The position numbers and the translations under genes are program-made. A stretch of 64,000 bases of DNA, from the NCBI GenBank assembly GCA_016194585.1, contig JACQBG010000009.1, forward strand, positions 1-64,000, given 5' to 3'. The notes below the pieces were generated by a model, which was given only the letters and a program-made list of their open reading frames with translations, did not search any database and had not been told where the DNA came from. Positions 32,921 to 43,900 of the stretch are shown piece after piece. This DNA comes from Gemmatimonadota bacterium (lineage in GTDB: Bacteria > Gemmatimonadota > Gemmatimonadetes > Gemmatimonadales > Gemmatimonadaceae). The stretch's first letter is position 1. Each line of letters starts with the position of its first letter.

Positions 32921-33012
32921 CGTGAACGTACTTGGCTTGAGGCGCGCCGGCGAGCGAATGCGTGCGGGCCGCTGCGGCGCAGCAGTGAACCGTTCACCGT
33001 GAACCGTTCACC
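32894..33012. repeat. Two arrays of the 14-bp palindromic repeat between lepA and the heptosyltransferase
   Basis: Two perfect tandem copies of GTGAACCGTTCACC occupy 32985-33012, just after the lepA stop. A second array with variant units lies at 32894-32921 (GTGAACGCTGGACG, GTGGACGGTACACC), with a partial unit beyond. Each unit is itself nearly palindromic (GTGAAC/GTTCAC). The first array is placed to terminate lepA; the second overlaps the possible 5' end of the heptosyltransferase gene. Confidence 0.75.
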
Positions 33013-33030
33013 GCACGTTCGCGGTCGCCG

Positions 33031-34827
<1,797 letters not shown>

Positions 34828-34865
34828 GGATGGACCAGGTTCGGGACGGTTTGGCGTAGCCTTTC

Positions 34866-34871
34866 AATATA
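34866..34871 (-). promoter_or_regulatory. -10-like hexamer for lepA
   Basis: TATATT on the minus strand, 38 bases before the lepA ATG, in the 95-base divergent region with the DUF58 gene. It is the only -10-like box noted in the window that leaves a leader of ordinary length. Confidence 0.45.
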
Positions 34872-34881
34872 GTTGCCGTAG

Positions 34882-34910
34882 CTGCCAATCCGAACGCCCG
34901 GCGCTAACTT
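34882..34910 (+). promoter_or_regulatory. Promoter for the DUF58-BatA operon
   Basis: CTGCCA (34882-34887) and TAACTT (34905-34910) are spaced by 17 bases, closely like the FHA operon promoter (TTGCCA, 17, TAGTTT). The -10 box ends 12 bases before the ATG at 34923. Confidence 0.5.
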
Positions 34911-34922
34911 TCCCTCCCCTCC

Positions 34923-35834
34923 ATGGCTCTCTCCCGTTCCCGCGCCGACCAGATCGATCCCGCCTCGCTGGCGGCCCTCGGGCGCATCGAGATCATCGCG
35001 CGCTGGGTGGTCGAGGGGTTCCTCACGGGACTGCATAAATCGCCCAAGAAAGGGTTCTCCGTCGAGTTCGCGGAGCACCGCGCCTACCAGCCGGGCGACG
35101 ACCTGCGCTACCTCGACTGGAAAGTCGTCGCGCGCGCCGACAAGTGGCTCATCAAGCAGTTCGAGGAGGAGACGAACCTCCGCGCCACGATCGTGCTCGA
35201 CGTGAGCAAGTCGATGGCATGGACCGGCGACCCGGCGCGCCTCACCAAGCTCGCGTATGCCGAGCTCGTCGCCGCCGCCGTGGCGTGGCTGCTCCTCCGT
35301 CAGCGCGACGGCGTCGGCCTCATCCGCTTCGACGACGAGGTGCGCACCGTCATCCCGCCGCGCGGGCGCAGCGCGCAGTGGCGCCGCATCGTCGGCGCGC
35401 TCGACGATCCGGGCGCCGGCGCGGGATCCGACGCGAAGAGCGCGATCCTCCAGGCGGCGCAGCTCGTGTCACGCCCGGGCATGGTCGTCATCATCAGCGA
35501 CCTCCTCGTCGAGGAGCAGGCGATGACCGACGCCGTCTCGGTGTTGCGCGCCGTCGGCCACGACGTGACCGTGCTGCACGTGCTCGACCCCGTGGAGCGC
35601 GACCTGGGCCTCGCCGCGAACGAGGTCGAGCTCGTCGACACCGAGGGCCCCGCGTCGGTGCACGCCACGGTGAGCGAGATGCGCGAGGCGTACCGCGACA
35701 CCGTCGACGAGGCGATCGAGGAATGGCGCGGCCGGCTCGCCGCGAGCGGCGCGTCGTACATGCCGATCTACACGAACCAGCCCTTCGGCGTGCCGCTGCG
35801 CGCGGCGTTCGCGGCGCGCCAGGCGCTGCCGTGA
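34923..35834 (+). CDS. DUF58 domain protein (von Willebrand A-like)
   Basis: A 303-residue cytoplasmic protein with the DUF58 hallmark FAEHRAYQPGDDLRYLDWKV near residues 48-67, followed by a vWA-like domain with a MIDAS-type start DVSKSMAW. DUF58 proteins are usually encoded with MoxR ATPases and BatA/BatB membrane proteins and are thought to help assemble or protect envelope or metal complexes. Here the BatA-like gene follows with a GTGA overlap, but no MoxR gene is in the window. The promoter at 34882 drives the pair. Confidence 0.93.
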   Translation: MALSRSRADQIDPASLAALGRIEIIARWVVEGFLTGLHKSPKKGFSVEFAEHRAYQPGDDLRYLDWKVVARADKWLIKQFEEETNLRATIVLDVSKSMAWTGDPARLTKLAYAELVAAAVAWLLLRQRDGVGLIRFDDEVRTVIPPRGRSAQWRRIVGALDDPGAGAGSDAKSAILQAAQLVSRPGMVVIISDLLVEEQAMTDAVSVLRAVGHDVTVLHVLDPVERDLGLAANEVELVDTEGPASVHATVSEMREAYRDTVDEAIEEWRGRLAASGASYMPIYTNQPFGVPLRAAFAARQALP

Positions 35835-37645
35835 GTTTCCTCTCCCCGTTCGCGCTGCTGCTCGCCTCGGCGGCGGCCGTGCCGCTGCTGCTGCACCTGC
35901 TGCGCCACCGCACCGGCGAGCGCATCGAATTCCCGGCCGTGCGCTACATGCTGCGCGCCGAGCGTGAGCACTCGCGCGAGCTGAAGATCCGCAACCTGCT
36001 GCTGATGGTGCTGCGCGTCGCGATCGTCCTCGCGCTCGCGCTCGCCGCGTCGCGCCCCATCGGCCGGCTGTGGGGCGGGAGCCACGCGCCGACGGCGCTC
36101 GCGATCGTGCTCGACAATTCGCTCAGCACCTCGGTCGTCGTCGACGGAGCGCCCGTGCTCGCACGGCTCAAGGACGCCGCGCGCGGCGTCGCGGGGCGCG
36201 CCGCCACGGGCGACCGCGTGTGGCTCGTCACCGCCGACGCGCACGTCGCCGGGAACTCGCCCGCTGTGGTGCGCAACGCGGTCGACCGCGCCGAGCCGCT
36301 CGCCGGCGCGGGCGACCTCGCCGCCGCCGTGGCGCGCGCCGTGCAGCTCGTGAAGGCGTCCGGGATCCCGGCGCAGCAGGTCGCGATCGTCACGGATGGG
36401 CAGGCGACGAGCTGGTCCTCCGCCGTCGATCTCGACGGCGTGACGGCGACCGTGCTCGCGCCCGCGCTGAAGCCGCCGCGCAACCGCGCCGTCGTGCGCG
36501 CCGACGCCGAGCCGCCGCACTGGACGCCGCGTGGCGCCGTGCGCGCGGCCACGTCGGCCACCGACTCGGTCACGTTCCGCATCGCCGTGGGCACGCGCGC
36601 CACGGCGCGCGGCACTGCGGCGCCGGGGAGCGACATCGTCGTGCGGCTCGAGCCGCCCGAGCGCGGCTGGCTCGCCGGCACGGTCGAACTCGAACCCGAC
36701 GAACTGCGCGGCGACGACCAGCGGTTCTTCGCCGTGCACGTCGGCGCGGCGCCGGCCGTCGTCGCCGAAGCGGGCGCCGGCGCGTTCGCGCGCACGGCGG
36801 TCGACGCGCTCGCGCAGTCGGGACGCATCGCCAAGGGCGCCGACATCGCCGTCACCGGCGCCGAGTCGGCGCGCAAGCCGGCCGTGCTCTTCGCGCCGCT
36901 CGATGCGGTGCAACTGGGCGCCGCCAACCGCGCGCTCGAGCGCGCCGGTATCCCGTGGCGCTTCGCCGCGGCGCGCACCGGTCCCGCGCCCGTACGCGGC
37001 AACGGACTCGTCAACGTCACGGCGACGCGCTGGTTCGCGCTCGAGACGCGCGGCACGATCGAGGCGGGCTCCGTCGACACGCTCGCCCTCGTCGGCGGCG
37101 AACCATGGGCGGTGGCCGGCGACGGCTACGTGCTCGTGGCGTCGCCCCTCGCCGCCGATGCCACCGACTTGCCGCTGCGCGCGAGCTGGGTGCCCTGGCT
37201 CGGCGCCGCCATCGCCGACCGCCTCGCCGGCGACGCCGGCGGCGTGACCGAGGCCGCGCCCGGCGCGACCGTCGCCCGCCCGGCATGGGCGCGCGAACTC
37301 GAGGCGCCCGACGGCTCCCTGCGCGAGGTGCGCGCGGCGCGCATCGAGGTGCCGTCGCGCGCCGGCGTCTACTTCTGGCGTCGTGGTTCGGCGCGCGCCG
37401 GTGCCGTCGTCGTGAATCCCGAGGCCGCCGAGAGCGACCTCGCGCGCCTCCCGATCGAACAGCTGAAGGCGCGCTTCACGGGGGGCGATGTGACCGCCGT
37501 CGCCGACGCGTCGCGCTGGGTGGCGAGTGCCTTCACCGTGTCGGGGCGGCGCACGCTCGACGCGGCGTTCCTCTGGCTCGCCCTCCTCCTGCTCGCCGCC
37601 GAAGCCGTCGTCGCGCGCGCGCCGACCGAGCGGCGCGCGGAATAG
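35831..37645 (+). CDS. BatA-like membrane protein with vWA domain
   Basis: A 604-residue protein. The N-terminal aerotolerance-type segment (FLSPFALLLASAAAVPLLLH, then LRHRTGERIEFPAVRYML) holds the first membrane helix, followed by a second (LLLMVLRVAIVLALALAASR) and a von Willebrand A domain (ALAIVLDNSLSTSV) in the periplasm. A last membrane helix (FLWLALLLLAAEAVVA) is at the C-terminus. The MIDAS reads DNSLS rather than DxSxS, so metal binding may be changed. The GTG start overlaps the DUF58 stop by four bases; mfd begins two bases after its stop. Confidence 0.87.
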   Translation: MSFLSPFALLLASAAAVPLLLHLLRHRTGERIEFPAVRYMLRAEREHSRELKIRNLLLMVLRVAIVLALALAASRPIGRLWGGSHAPTALAIVLDNSLSTSVVVDGAPVLARLKDAARGVAGRAATGDRVWLVTADAHVAGNSPAVVRNAVDRAEPLAGAGDLAAAVARAVQLVKASGIPAQQVAIVTDGQATSWSSAVDLDGVTATVLAPALKPPRNRAVVRADAEPPHWTPRGAVRAATSATDSVTFRIAVGTRATARGTAAPGSDIVVRLEPPERGWLAGTVELEPDELRGDDQRFFAVHVGAAPAVVAEAGAGAFARTAVDALAQSGRIAKGADIAVTGAESARKPAVLFAPLDAVQLGAANRALERAGIPWRFAAARTGPAPVRGNGLVNVTATRWFALETRGTIEAGSVDTLALVGGEPWAVAGDGYVLVASPLAADATDLPLRASWVPWLGAAIADRLAGDAGGVTEAAPGATVARPAWARELEAPDGSLREVRAARIEVPSRAGVYFWRRGSARAGAVVVNPEAAESDLARLPIEQLKARFTGGDVTAVADASRWVASAFTVSGRRTLDAAFLWLALLLLAAEAVVARAPTERRAE

Positions 37646-37647
37646 CG

Positions 37648-40600
37648 ATGGCGCTCCCGTCGCTCGTCGAACGCCTCTCGGCGCTGCCGGCGTTCACGCA
37701 GTTGGTCGCGACGCTCCCCACCCGGGCGGGCGTGCAGCGCGTGTCGGGGCTCGTCGGCTCCAGCGACGCCGTGCTCGTGTCGGCGCTCGCGGCCCGCGAC
37801 CCGAACCGGCTGCTCGTCGTCGTCGCCGACCAGCTGCCCGAGGCGGAGCGGCTCCTCGCCGACATCCAGAGCGTGTTCGGCGACGGCGCCGCGGCGCTCT
37901 ACCCGCCGCGCGAGGGGTTCGGCGAGGTCGAACCGCACGCCGAGATCGCCGGCGAGCGCGTGGAGACGCTCGAGCGGATGACGCGCGGCGACGTGCGCCT
38001 CCTCGTGACGACGGCGCGCGCCCTGCTCGAGCGCACGCGCCTCCCGGCCGCGCTCGCCGCCTCGCGGCTCGAACTGCGACGCGGCGACGTGTGGCGCCTC
38101 GACGCGCTCGGCGCGCACCTCGACGCCGTCGGTTTCGAGAAGGTGCCGCTCGTCGAGGACGTCGCGCAGTACTCGGTGCGCGGCGGCATCGTCGACGTGT
38201 ACGGCTTCGGCATGGCCGAACCGGTGCGCCTCGAGTTCTGGGGCGACGAGATCGCCGAGCTCCGCCACTTCGACCTGCTCACGCAGCGCACGACGCGTCC
38301 GGCCGAGATGGCCCTCGTGCTCCCCGTCGACGCCGGCGCGCCGGCCGACGACGAGGCCGTGGTCGCGCGCACGACGCTCGCCGCGCTCTGGCCGGCGAGC
38401 ACGCTCGTCGTCGTGCCGCGCGGCGTGCACCTCGCGCCCGAGATGCGGCGCACGTGGGACGAGGCGGCGCACCATCTCGAACTCGCGCGCCGCCGTGGCG
38501 AGGACGTCACGCGGCGCGAGGAGCTGTTCGCCGCCCCCGACGACACGCTGCGCGCCCTCGCCGCCTTCCCGACGCTCGAGCTGCACGAGGGGGACGACGC
38601 GCCCGGCGCGCTCGTCTTCCCGCTGCGCCGCGCCGAGCCGATCGACCGCGACATGAAGCGGCTCGCCGCGCTCGTGCGCGACGGGATGCCGACGATCATC
38701 CTCTGCGACAACTCCGGCCAGGCCGAGCGACTCGACGAGCTCCTCTCGAACGGACCGGGCTATCCCTCGCCGGCCGGACTCGTCATCGGCGTGCTGGGGG
38801 GCGGCTTCGTCATCCCGCCCCCCGCGGGGCGGGAGCGCGACGAGGGGCTGCGCGTCCTCACCGACCACGAGATCTTCCGGCGCGAACGGCGCATCCGCCG
38901 CGCACGCCGCTACGCCGCCGGCACGGCGCTCGAGGCCGTCACCGCGCTCAAGCCCGGCGACTTCGTCGTGCACCTCGAGCACGGCGTCGGCATCTACCGC
39001 GGCCTAAGCACCATCTTCGCCGGCGAGACGTCGGTGGAGGTGTGCGTCATCGAGTACGAGGGCGGCGACCGACTGAACGTGCCGCTCTACCGCATCGACC
39101 AGGTGGAGCGCTACCGCTCCGCCGGCGACGTGAGCGAGGACGCGCCCCCGCCGCGGCTGCACAAGCTCGGCGGCGGCCGGTGGAAGGCGCAGCGCGACAA
39201 GACGCGCGCCGCCATCCAGGAGATGACGGTCGAGCTGCTCGACCTCTACGCGCGCCGCAAGATCGCCAGCCGCCCGCCGCATCATCCCGACTCGGCGTGG
39301 CAGCGGCAGCTCGAATCGAGCTTCCTCTTCGAGGACACCCCCGACCAGCGCACCGCGACCGACGACGTCAAGCGCGACATGGAAGGGCCGCGCCCGATGG
39401 ACCGCCTGCTCGTCGGCGACGTGGGCTACGGCAAGACCGAGATCGCCGTGCGCGCCGCCTTCAAGGCCGTGCAGAGCGAGCGGCAGGTGGCGGTGCTCGT
39501 GCCGACGACCGTGCTCGCCGAGCAGCACGCGCGCACGTTCGGCGAGCGGTTCGCCGATTTTCCCGTGCGCATCGAGGTGATGAGCCGCTTCCAGACGCAC
39601 AAGGCGCAGAAGGAGGTGCTCGAAGCGCTCAAGGCGAAGAAGGTCGACATCGTCATCGGCACGCACCGGCTCCTCTCGGCCGACGTGGAGTTCGCCGCGC
39701 TCGGACTGATCATCGTCGACGAGGAGCACCGGTTCGGCGTGAAGCACAAGGAGCGGCTCAAGCAGCTCAAGCTCGAGACCGACGTGCTGACGCTCACCGC
39801 GACGCCGATCCCGCGCACGCTCCACCTCTCGCTCGCCGGGCTGCGCGACATGACGCTCATGCAGACGCCGCCGCGCGACCGCTCCCCCGTGCTCACCTTC
39901 GTCGAGCCGTGGGACGACGGGCTCATCGAGGAGGGGATCTCGCGCGAGCTCGACCGCGGCGGGCAGGTGTTCTTCGTGCACAACCGCATCGAGACGATCG
40001 AGGCCGTGAGCGACCACATCCGGCGCATCGTGCCGCGCGCCCGCGTCGCCGTCGCGCACGGCCAGATGCGCGAACACCAACTCGAGAAGGTGATGTCGGC
40101 CTTCGTCGGCGGGGAGATCGACGTGCTCGTCTCGACGCTCATCGTCGAGAGCGGACTCGACGTGCCGAACGCGAACACGATGTTCGTGAACCGCGCCGAC
40201 CACCTCGGCCTCGCCCAGCTCTACCAGCTGCGCGGCCGCGTGGGGCGCTCGCATCGCCGCGCCTTCTGCTATCTGATGGTGCCCGACCAGGTCGACGACG
40301 ACGCGGAACGCCGGCTGAAGGTGCTCGAGCACCACACGGAGCTGGGCGCCGGCTACCGGGTGGCGCTCAAGGACATGGAGATGCGCGGGGCGGGGAACCT
40401 CCTCGGCCCCGAGCAGTCGGGGTTCGTGCACGCGGTGGGCTTCGACCTCTACCTGCGGATGCTCGAGGAGACGGTCAAGCGGGTGATGCGTGGCGACAAG
40501 GCGCCGCCACCGCCACCGGCCGACGTGTCACTCGATGCCCCCGCGTTCCTCCCGGACGACTACATCCCGAGCCACGAGGCCAAGCTCGACCTGTACCGCC

Positions 40601-40959
40601 GCCTCACGACGCTCGACGAGCAGCCCGCCATCGCCGCGGTGCGCGACGAGGTGCGCGACCGGTTCGGGCCGCTCCCGCCGGCGGCGGAGGCGTACTTCCA
40701 GGTGGCCCAGCTCCGGGTGCTCGGCGCGAAGCTCGGCATCGAGGGAATCCTTGTGCGGGGGGAGGAAGCCCGTGTTACCTTTAGAGATTCTGCCCTACCG
40801 CGCATGAAACCGCTGTCCGCCGCCTTCCGCGACGTGCAGTTCCAGGTCGATGTGCGGCGCGTGCAGCCGCTGTCGCTCAAGCTCACGCGCCTGGGCGGGT
40901 CTCCCATCCTCGAGGGACTCACCCGCGCGCTGCGAACCATCGCCCCAGACCCCGGGTAG
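37648..40959 (+). CDS. mfd: Transcription-repair coupling factor (Mfd)
   Basis: Mfd removes RNA polymerase stalled at lesions and recruits UvrA. The 1103-residue protein has the UvrB-homology module at its N-terminus (TLPTRAGVQRVSGLVGSSDA, PPREGFGEVEPHAEI), the RNA-polymerase interacting domain (GDFVVHLEHGVGIYRGL), the RecG-like translocase with Walker A GDVGYGKTE (residues 590-598) and DEEH box (near 691), the QLRGRVGRSHRRAF motif, and the TRCF C-terminal domain. The ATG lies two bases after the BatA-like stop. It completes, with uvrA and nfo, a set of DNA repair genes in the window. Confidence 0.98.
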   Translation: MALPSLVERLSALPAFTQLVATLPTRAGVQRVSGLVGSSDAVLVSALAARDPNRLLVVVADQLPEAERLLADIQSVFGDGAAALYPPREGFGEVEPHAEIAGERVETLERMTRGDVRLLVTTARALLERTRLPAALAASRLELRRGDVWRLDALGAHLDAVGFEKVPLVEDVAQYSVRGGIVDVYGFGMAEPVRLEFWGDEIAELRHFDLLTQRTTRPAEMALVLPVDAGAPADDEAVVARTTLAALWPASTLVVVPRGVHLAPEMRRTWDEAAHHLELARRRGEDVTRREELFAAPDDTLRALAAFPTLELHEGDDAPGALVFPLRRAEPIDRDMKRLAALVRDGMPTIILCDNSGQAERLDELLSNGPGYPSPAGLVIGVLGGGFVIPPPAGRERDEGLRVLTDHEIFRRERRIRRARRYAAGTALEAVTALKPGDFVVHLEHGVGIYRGLSTIFAGETSVEVCVIEYEGGDRLNVPLYRIDQVERYRSAGDVSEDAPPPRLHKLGGGRWKAQRDKTRAAIQEMTVELLDLYARRKIASRPPHHPDSAWQRQLESSFLFEDTPDQRTATDDVKRDMEGPRPMDRLLVGDVGYGKTEIAVRAAFKAVQSERQVAVLVPTTVLAEQHARTFGERFADFPVRIEVMSRFQTHKAQKEVLEALKAKKVDIVIGTHRLLSADVEFAALGLIIVDEEHRFGVKHKERLKQLKLETDVLTLTATPIPRTLHLSLAGLRDMTLMQTPPRDRSPVLTFVEPWDDGLIEEGISRELDRGGQVFFVHNRIETIEAVSDHIRRIVPRARVAVAHGQMREHQLEKVMSAFVGGEIDVLVSTLIVESGLDVPNANTMFVNRADHLGLAQLYQLRGRVGRSHRRAFCYLMVPDQVDDDAERRLKVLEHHTELGAGYRVALKDMEMRGAGNLLGPEQSGFVHAVGFDLYLRMLEETVKRVMRGDKAPPPPPADVSLDAPAFLPDDYIPSHEAKLDLYRRLTTLDEQPAIAAVRDEVRDRFGPLPPAAEAYFQVAQLRVLGAKLGIEGILVRGEEARVTFRDSALPRMKPLSAAFRDVQFQVDVRRVQPLSLKLTRLGGSPILEGLTRALRTIAPDPG

Positions 40960-40998
40960 AACTCCACGGGTCCGTCACTCGCCCTTCCAACCACTGTC

Positions 40999-42528
40999 AT
41001 GACCCGCCTTCGCTTCCGCGCCACAGCGCTCATCGCCGTCCTCGCCCTCTCCGCTTGCGCCGGCCTCAGGGACGCGCTGACCGCGCACGTCGACCTCGTC
41101 GCCAAGGCGGGCTCGCAGGAACTCTCCGTCAAGCGCCTCGCCGAGATGATGGCGGCCGCCCAGGTGCCGCCGCGCAAGGACGTCGCGCTCGCGATCAGCA
41201 ACCTCTGGGTGAACTACCAACTCCTCGCGCAGTCCGCCGCGACGGGCGACACCTTCACCGACGCCGCCGTCGACGAGGCGATGTGGGCGCAGATCGCCCA
41301 GATCAAGTCGAAGAAGTACTACGACCAGGTGTCGAAGTCCTTCCCGCACCCCGACTCGTCGCAGTACGAGGCCAAGTACAACGCCGGCGAGATGCTCGCG
41401 GCGCGCCACATCCTGTTCATGGCGAGCACCGCGCCGGGTTCGCCCAACGCGATGAAGCCCGCCCAGGTCGACTCGGTGCGCCGGGAAGCGGAGAAGGTGC
41501 TCAAGATGGTGAACGCGAAGAACTTCGCCGAGATGGCCAAGAAGTACAGCAAGGACGGCTCGGCGGCCCAGGGCGGCGACCTCGGCGTGTTCCCCAAGGG
41601 CGCGATGGTGCCGGAGTTCGAGAAGGGGGTCCTCGCCCTCAAGCCGGGCGAAGTCTCCGGGCTCGTGCAGTCGCAGTTCGGCTTCCACATCATCGAGCGC
41701 GAGTCGTGGGCCGAGGCCAAGGACAAGTTCACCGCCGAGTACGCCAAGACGGCCATGCGCGGCGCCGACAGCGCCTTCATGGCGAACCTCGAGAAGTCGG
41801 CGAACGTCGAGGTGAAGCCGTCGGTCGCCAAGACCATCAAGAGCGTGGCCGAGGACGTCGACGCCTTCCGTGACGACAACACCGTGATCGCCACGTCGCG
41901 CAGCGGCAACCTCACGGCGGGCCGCCTCGCCAAGTGGATCGCCGCCTTCCCGGCCCAGATGCGCATCCGCGAGCAGATCGCCTCGGCGCCCGACTCGGCG
42001 ATGCCGTACTTCGTGAAGAACGTCATGCGCAACGAGATCATCCTGCACGCCGCCGACTCGGCCAAGATCGGCGTCGATTCGACGGACGCGGCCGGCATCC
42101 GCAACGCGTTCCGGTCGTCGCTCGCCAACACGCTGACGGCGCTCAAGATCACGGCGAAGGACCTTGCCGACAGCGCCAAGACGTCGTCGGAGCGGGAGCG
42201 CCTCGCGGCAAGCCGCGTCGAAGCGTATCTCGACAAGCTGCTGAAGAATCAGACGCAGTTCGTCGACGTGAGCGAGCCGGTGGCGATCGCGCTGCGCAAG
42301 AAGTTCGACGCGCGGGTGGTGCAGGCCGGCATCGACCGCGCCGTGACCGAGAGCGGGAAGCTGAAGGCCGCCGCCGATTCGGCGAAGGCCGCGAACCTGC
42401 CGAAGTCGGTCGTGCCGATCCCCGGCGCGGCGGCAGCGCCGGGTGCGGCCGCCGCACCCGCCACGCCGGCGCCCGCGCCGGCCGCGAAGGCCGACACCGC
42501 CAAGCCCACCGCCAAGAAGCCGAATTGA
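40999..42528 (+). CDS. Parvulin-type peptidyl-prolyl isomerase lipoprotein (PrsA/PpiC-like)
   Basis: A 509-residue periplasmic lipoprotein: signal peptide with lipobox LSAC (Cys 20), a helical SurA/PrsA-like N-terminal region, one parvulin domain (ARHILFMAS, GGDLGVFPKGAMVPEFEKGV, FGFHIIE), a long helical C-terminal part and an Ala/Pro/Lys tail (about the last 45 residues) of low complexity. It should help fold outer-membrane or secreted proteins. It is followed by the surA-like gene, whose ATG shares the final base of this TGA, so the two chaperones are translated together. Confidence 0.92.
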   Translation: MTRLRFRATALIAVLALSACAGLRDALTAHVDLVAKAGSQELSVKRLAEMMAAAQVPPRKDVALAISNLWVNYQLLAQSAATGDTFTDAAVDEAMWAQIAQIKSKKYYDQVSKSFPHPDSSQYEAKYNAGEMLAARHILFMASTAPGSPNAMKPAQVDSVRREAEKVLKMVNAKNFAEMAKKYSKDGSAAQGGDLGVFPKGAMVPEFEKGVLALKPGEVSGLVQSQFGFHIIERESWAEAKDKFTAEYAKTAMRGADSAFMANLEKSANVEVKPSVAKTIKSVAEDVDAFRDDNTVIATSRSGNLTAGRLAKWIAAFPAQMRIREQIASAPDSAMPYFVKNVMRNEIILHAADSAKIGVDSTDAAGIRNAFRSSLANTLTALKITAKDLADSAKTSSERERLAASRVEAYLDKLLKNQTQFVDVSEPVAIALRKKFDARVVQAGIDRAVTESGKLKAAADSAKAANLPKSVVPIPGAAAAPGAAAAPATPAPAPAAKADTAKPTAKKPN

Positions 42529-43898
42529 TGATGCGTCGCGCCGTCCTCTCGCTCTCGCTGGTCATCGGGGTCGCGGCGAACGCCGCGGCCCAGGTGACGC
42601 CGCCGCGGCTGCCGCAGAAGCCCGCGGCGGCCCAGGCGTCCACGGAACCCCGGGCCAACCCGGTCGACCGCATCGTCGCGGTCGTCGGGACCAAGCCCAT
42701 CCTGTGGAGCGAGGTGTTGGAGGTGATCTACTCGCAGGCGGCCGGCAAACCGCTTCCGACCGATTCGGCGGAAGCGCTCGCGCTCGCCCGTACCACGCTC
42801 GACGGCATGATCGACCAGGAAGTGCTCATCGCCTCGGCGAAGCAGTTCAAGATCGACGTGCCCGACGCCGACCTGCAGGACCAGGTCGACAAGCGGTACA
42901 AGGACGTGCGCACGAAGTACAAGACCGACGCCGAGCTGCGCGAGGCGCTGCGCGGCAGCGGTTTCGGCACCGAGACGGAGTTCCGCAAGTTCATGCTCGA
43001 CCAGGCGCGCCGCGAGGAGCTGCAGCGGCGTGCCGTCGACTCGCTGCGCGCGCGCGGCCGCCTCTCGGCGCCGGTCGCCGTGACCGAGGACGAGATCAGC
43101 GAATCGTTCGACCGTCGGAAGGCCGACCTCCCGAAACGTCCCGCGTCGGTGGCGTTCCGGCAGATCGTCGTGCGCGCCGAGGCGAAGCCTGGCCCGCTCA
43201 AGGAGGCGCGCGAGCACGCCGAGTCGCTCATCGTCGAGCTCGGGCGCAAGGGCGTCGATTTCGAGACGGTGGCCAAGCGCGAGTCGATGGATCCCACGAC
43301 GAAGGACGTCGGCGGCGACCTCGGCTGGAACCGCCGTGGCGTGATGGTCCCCGAGTTCGACCGCGTGATGTTCGCGCTCCCGCCCGGTGTCATCAGCCCG
43401 TATCCCGTGGAGACGTCGTTCGGCTTCCACATCATCCGCGTCGACCGCGTGCAGCCCGGCGAGGTCAAGGCGCGGCACATCCTCATCATCCCGAAGATCG
43501 ACTCCGAGGACGTCGCGATCGCCAAGCTGCGCGCCGACACCGTCCTCATGAAGTGGAAGGCGCACGTCCCCTTCGACACGCTGGTCGCGCGTTACCACGA
43601 CCCCGCCGAACTCCGTAGTCAGCTCGAAGGGGTGGCGGTCGACCAGATGCCGGCGGAGTACAAGGCCGCCCTCGGCGACGCCAAGAAGGGGGACTTCGTG
43701 GGACCGTTCGCTATCCCCGACCCGCGCAGCGGACACCCGAAGTACGTCGTGATGGAAGTGATCGAACGCACCGACGCCGGCGAGTACACCGTCGCCGACC
43801 TGCGCGACCGCATCCGGCAGAACCTCAAGGAAGAGAAGCAGTACCGCCGCCTCATCGACCAGCTGCGCAAGGAACAGTTCGTGCAGATCAAGTTCTAG
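42528..43898 (+). CDS. SurA-like periplasmic chaperone/isomerase
   Basis: A 456-residue secreted protein. The signal peptide is followed by a SurA_N-type chaperone domain (PVDRIVAVVGTKPILWSEVL, LDGMIDQEVLIASAKQ), a clear first parvulin domain (VAFRQIVVRA, GGDLGWNRRGVMVPEFDRVM, FGFHIIRV) and a second, weaker parvulin domain (KARHILIIP). In E. coli SurA the second domain is the active one; here the first looks better conserved. It escorts outer-membrane proteins. ATGATG gives two possible starts, the first overlapping the previous stop. pdxA follows two bases after its stop, as surA-pdxA do in E. coli. Confidence 0.93.
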   Translation: MMRRAVLSLSLVIGVAANAAAQVTPPRLPQKPAAAQASTEPRANPVDRIVAVVGTKPILWSEVLEVIYSQAAGKPLPTDSAEALALARTTLDGMIDQEVLIASAKQFKIDVPDADLQDQVDKRYKDVRTKYKTDAELREALRGSGFGTETEFRKFMLDQARREELQRRAVDSLRARGRLSAPVAVTEDEISESFDRRKADLPKRPASVAFRQIVVRAEAKPGPLKEAREHAESLIVELGRKGVDFETVAKRESMDPTTKDVGGDLGWNRRGVMVPEFDRVMFALPPGVISPYPVETSFGFHIIRVDRVQPGEVKARHILIIPKIDSEDVAIAKLRADTVLMKWKAHVPFDTLVARYHDPAELRSQLEGVAVDQMPAEYKAALGDAKKGDFVGPFAIPDPRSGHPKYVVMEVIERTDAGEYTVADLRDRIRQNLKEEKQYRRLIDQLRKEQFVQIKF

Positions 43899-43900
43899 CG

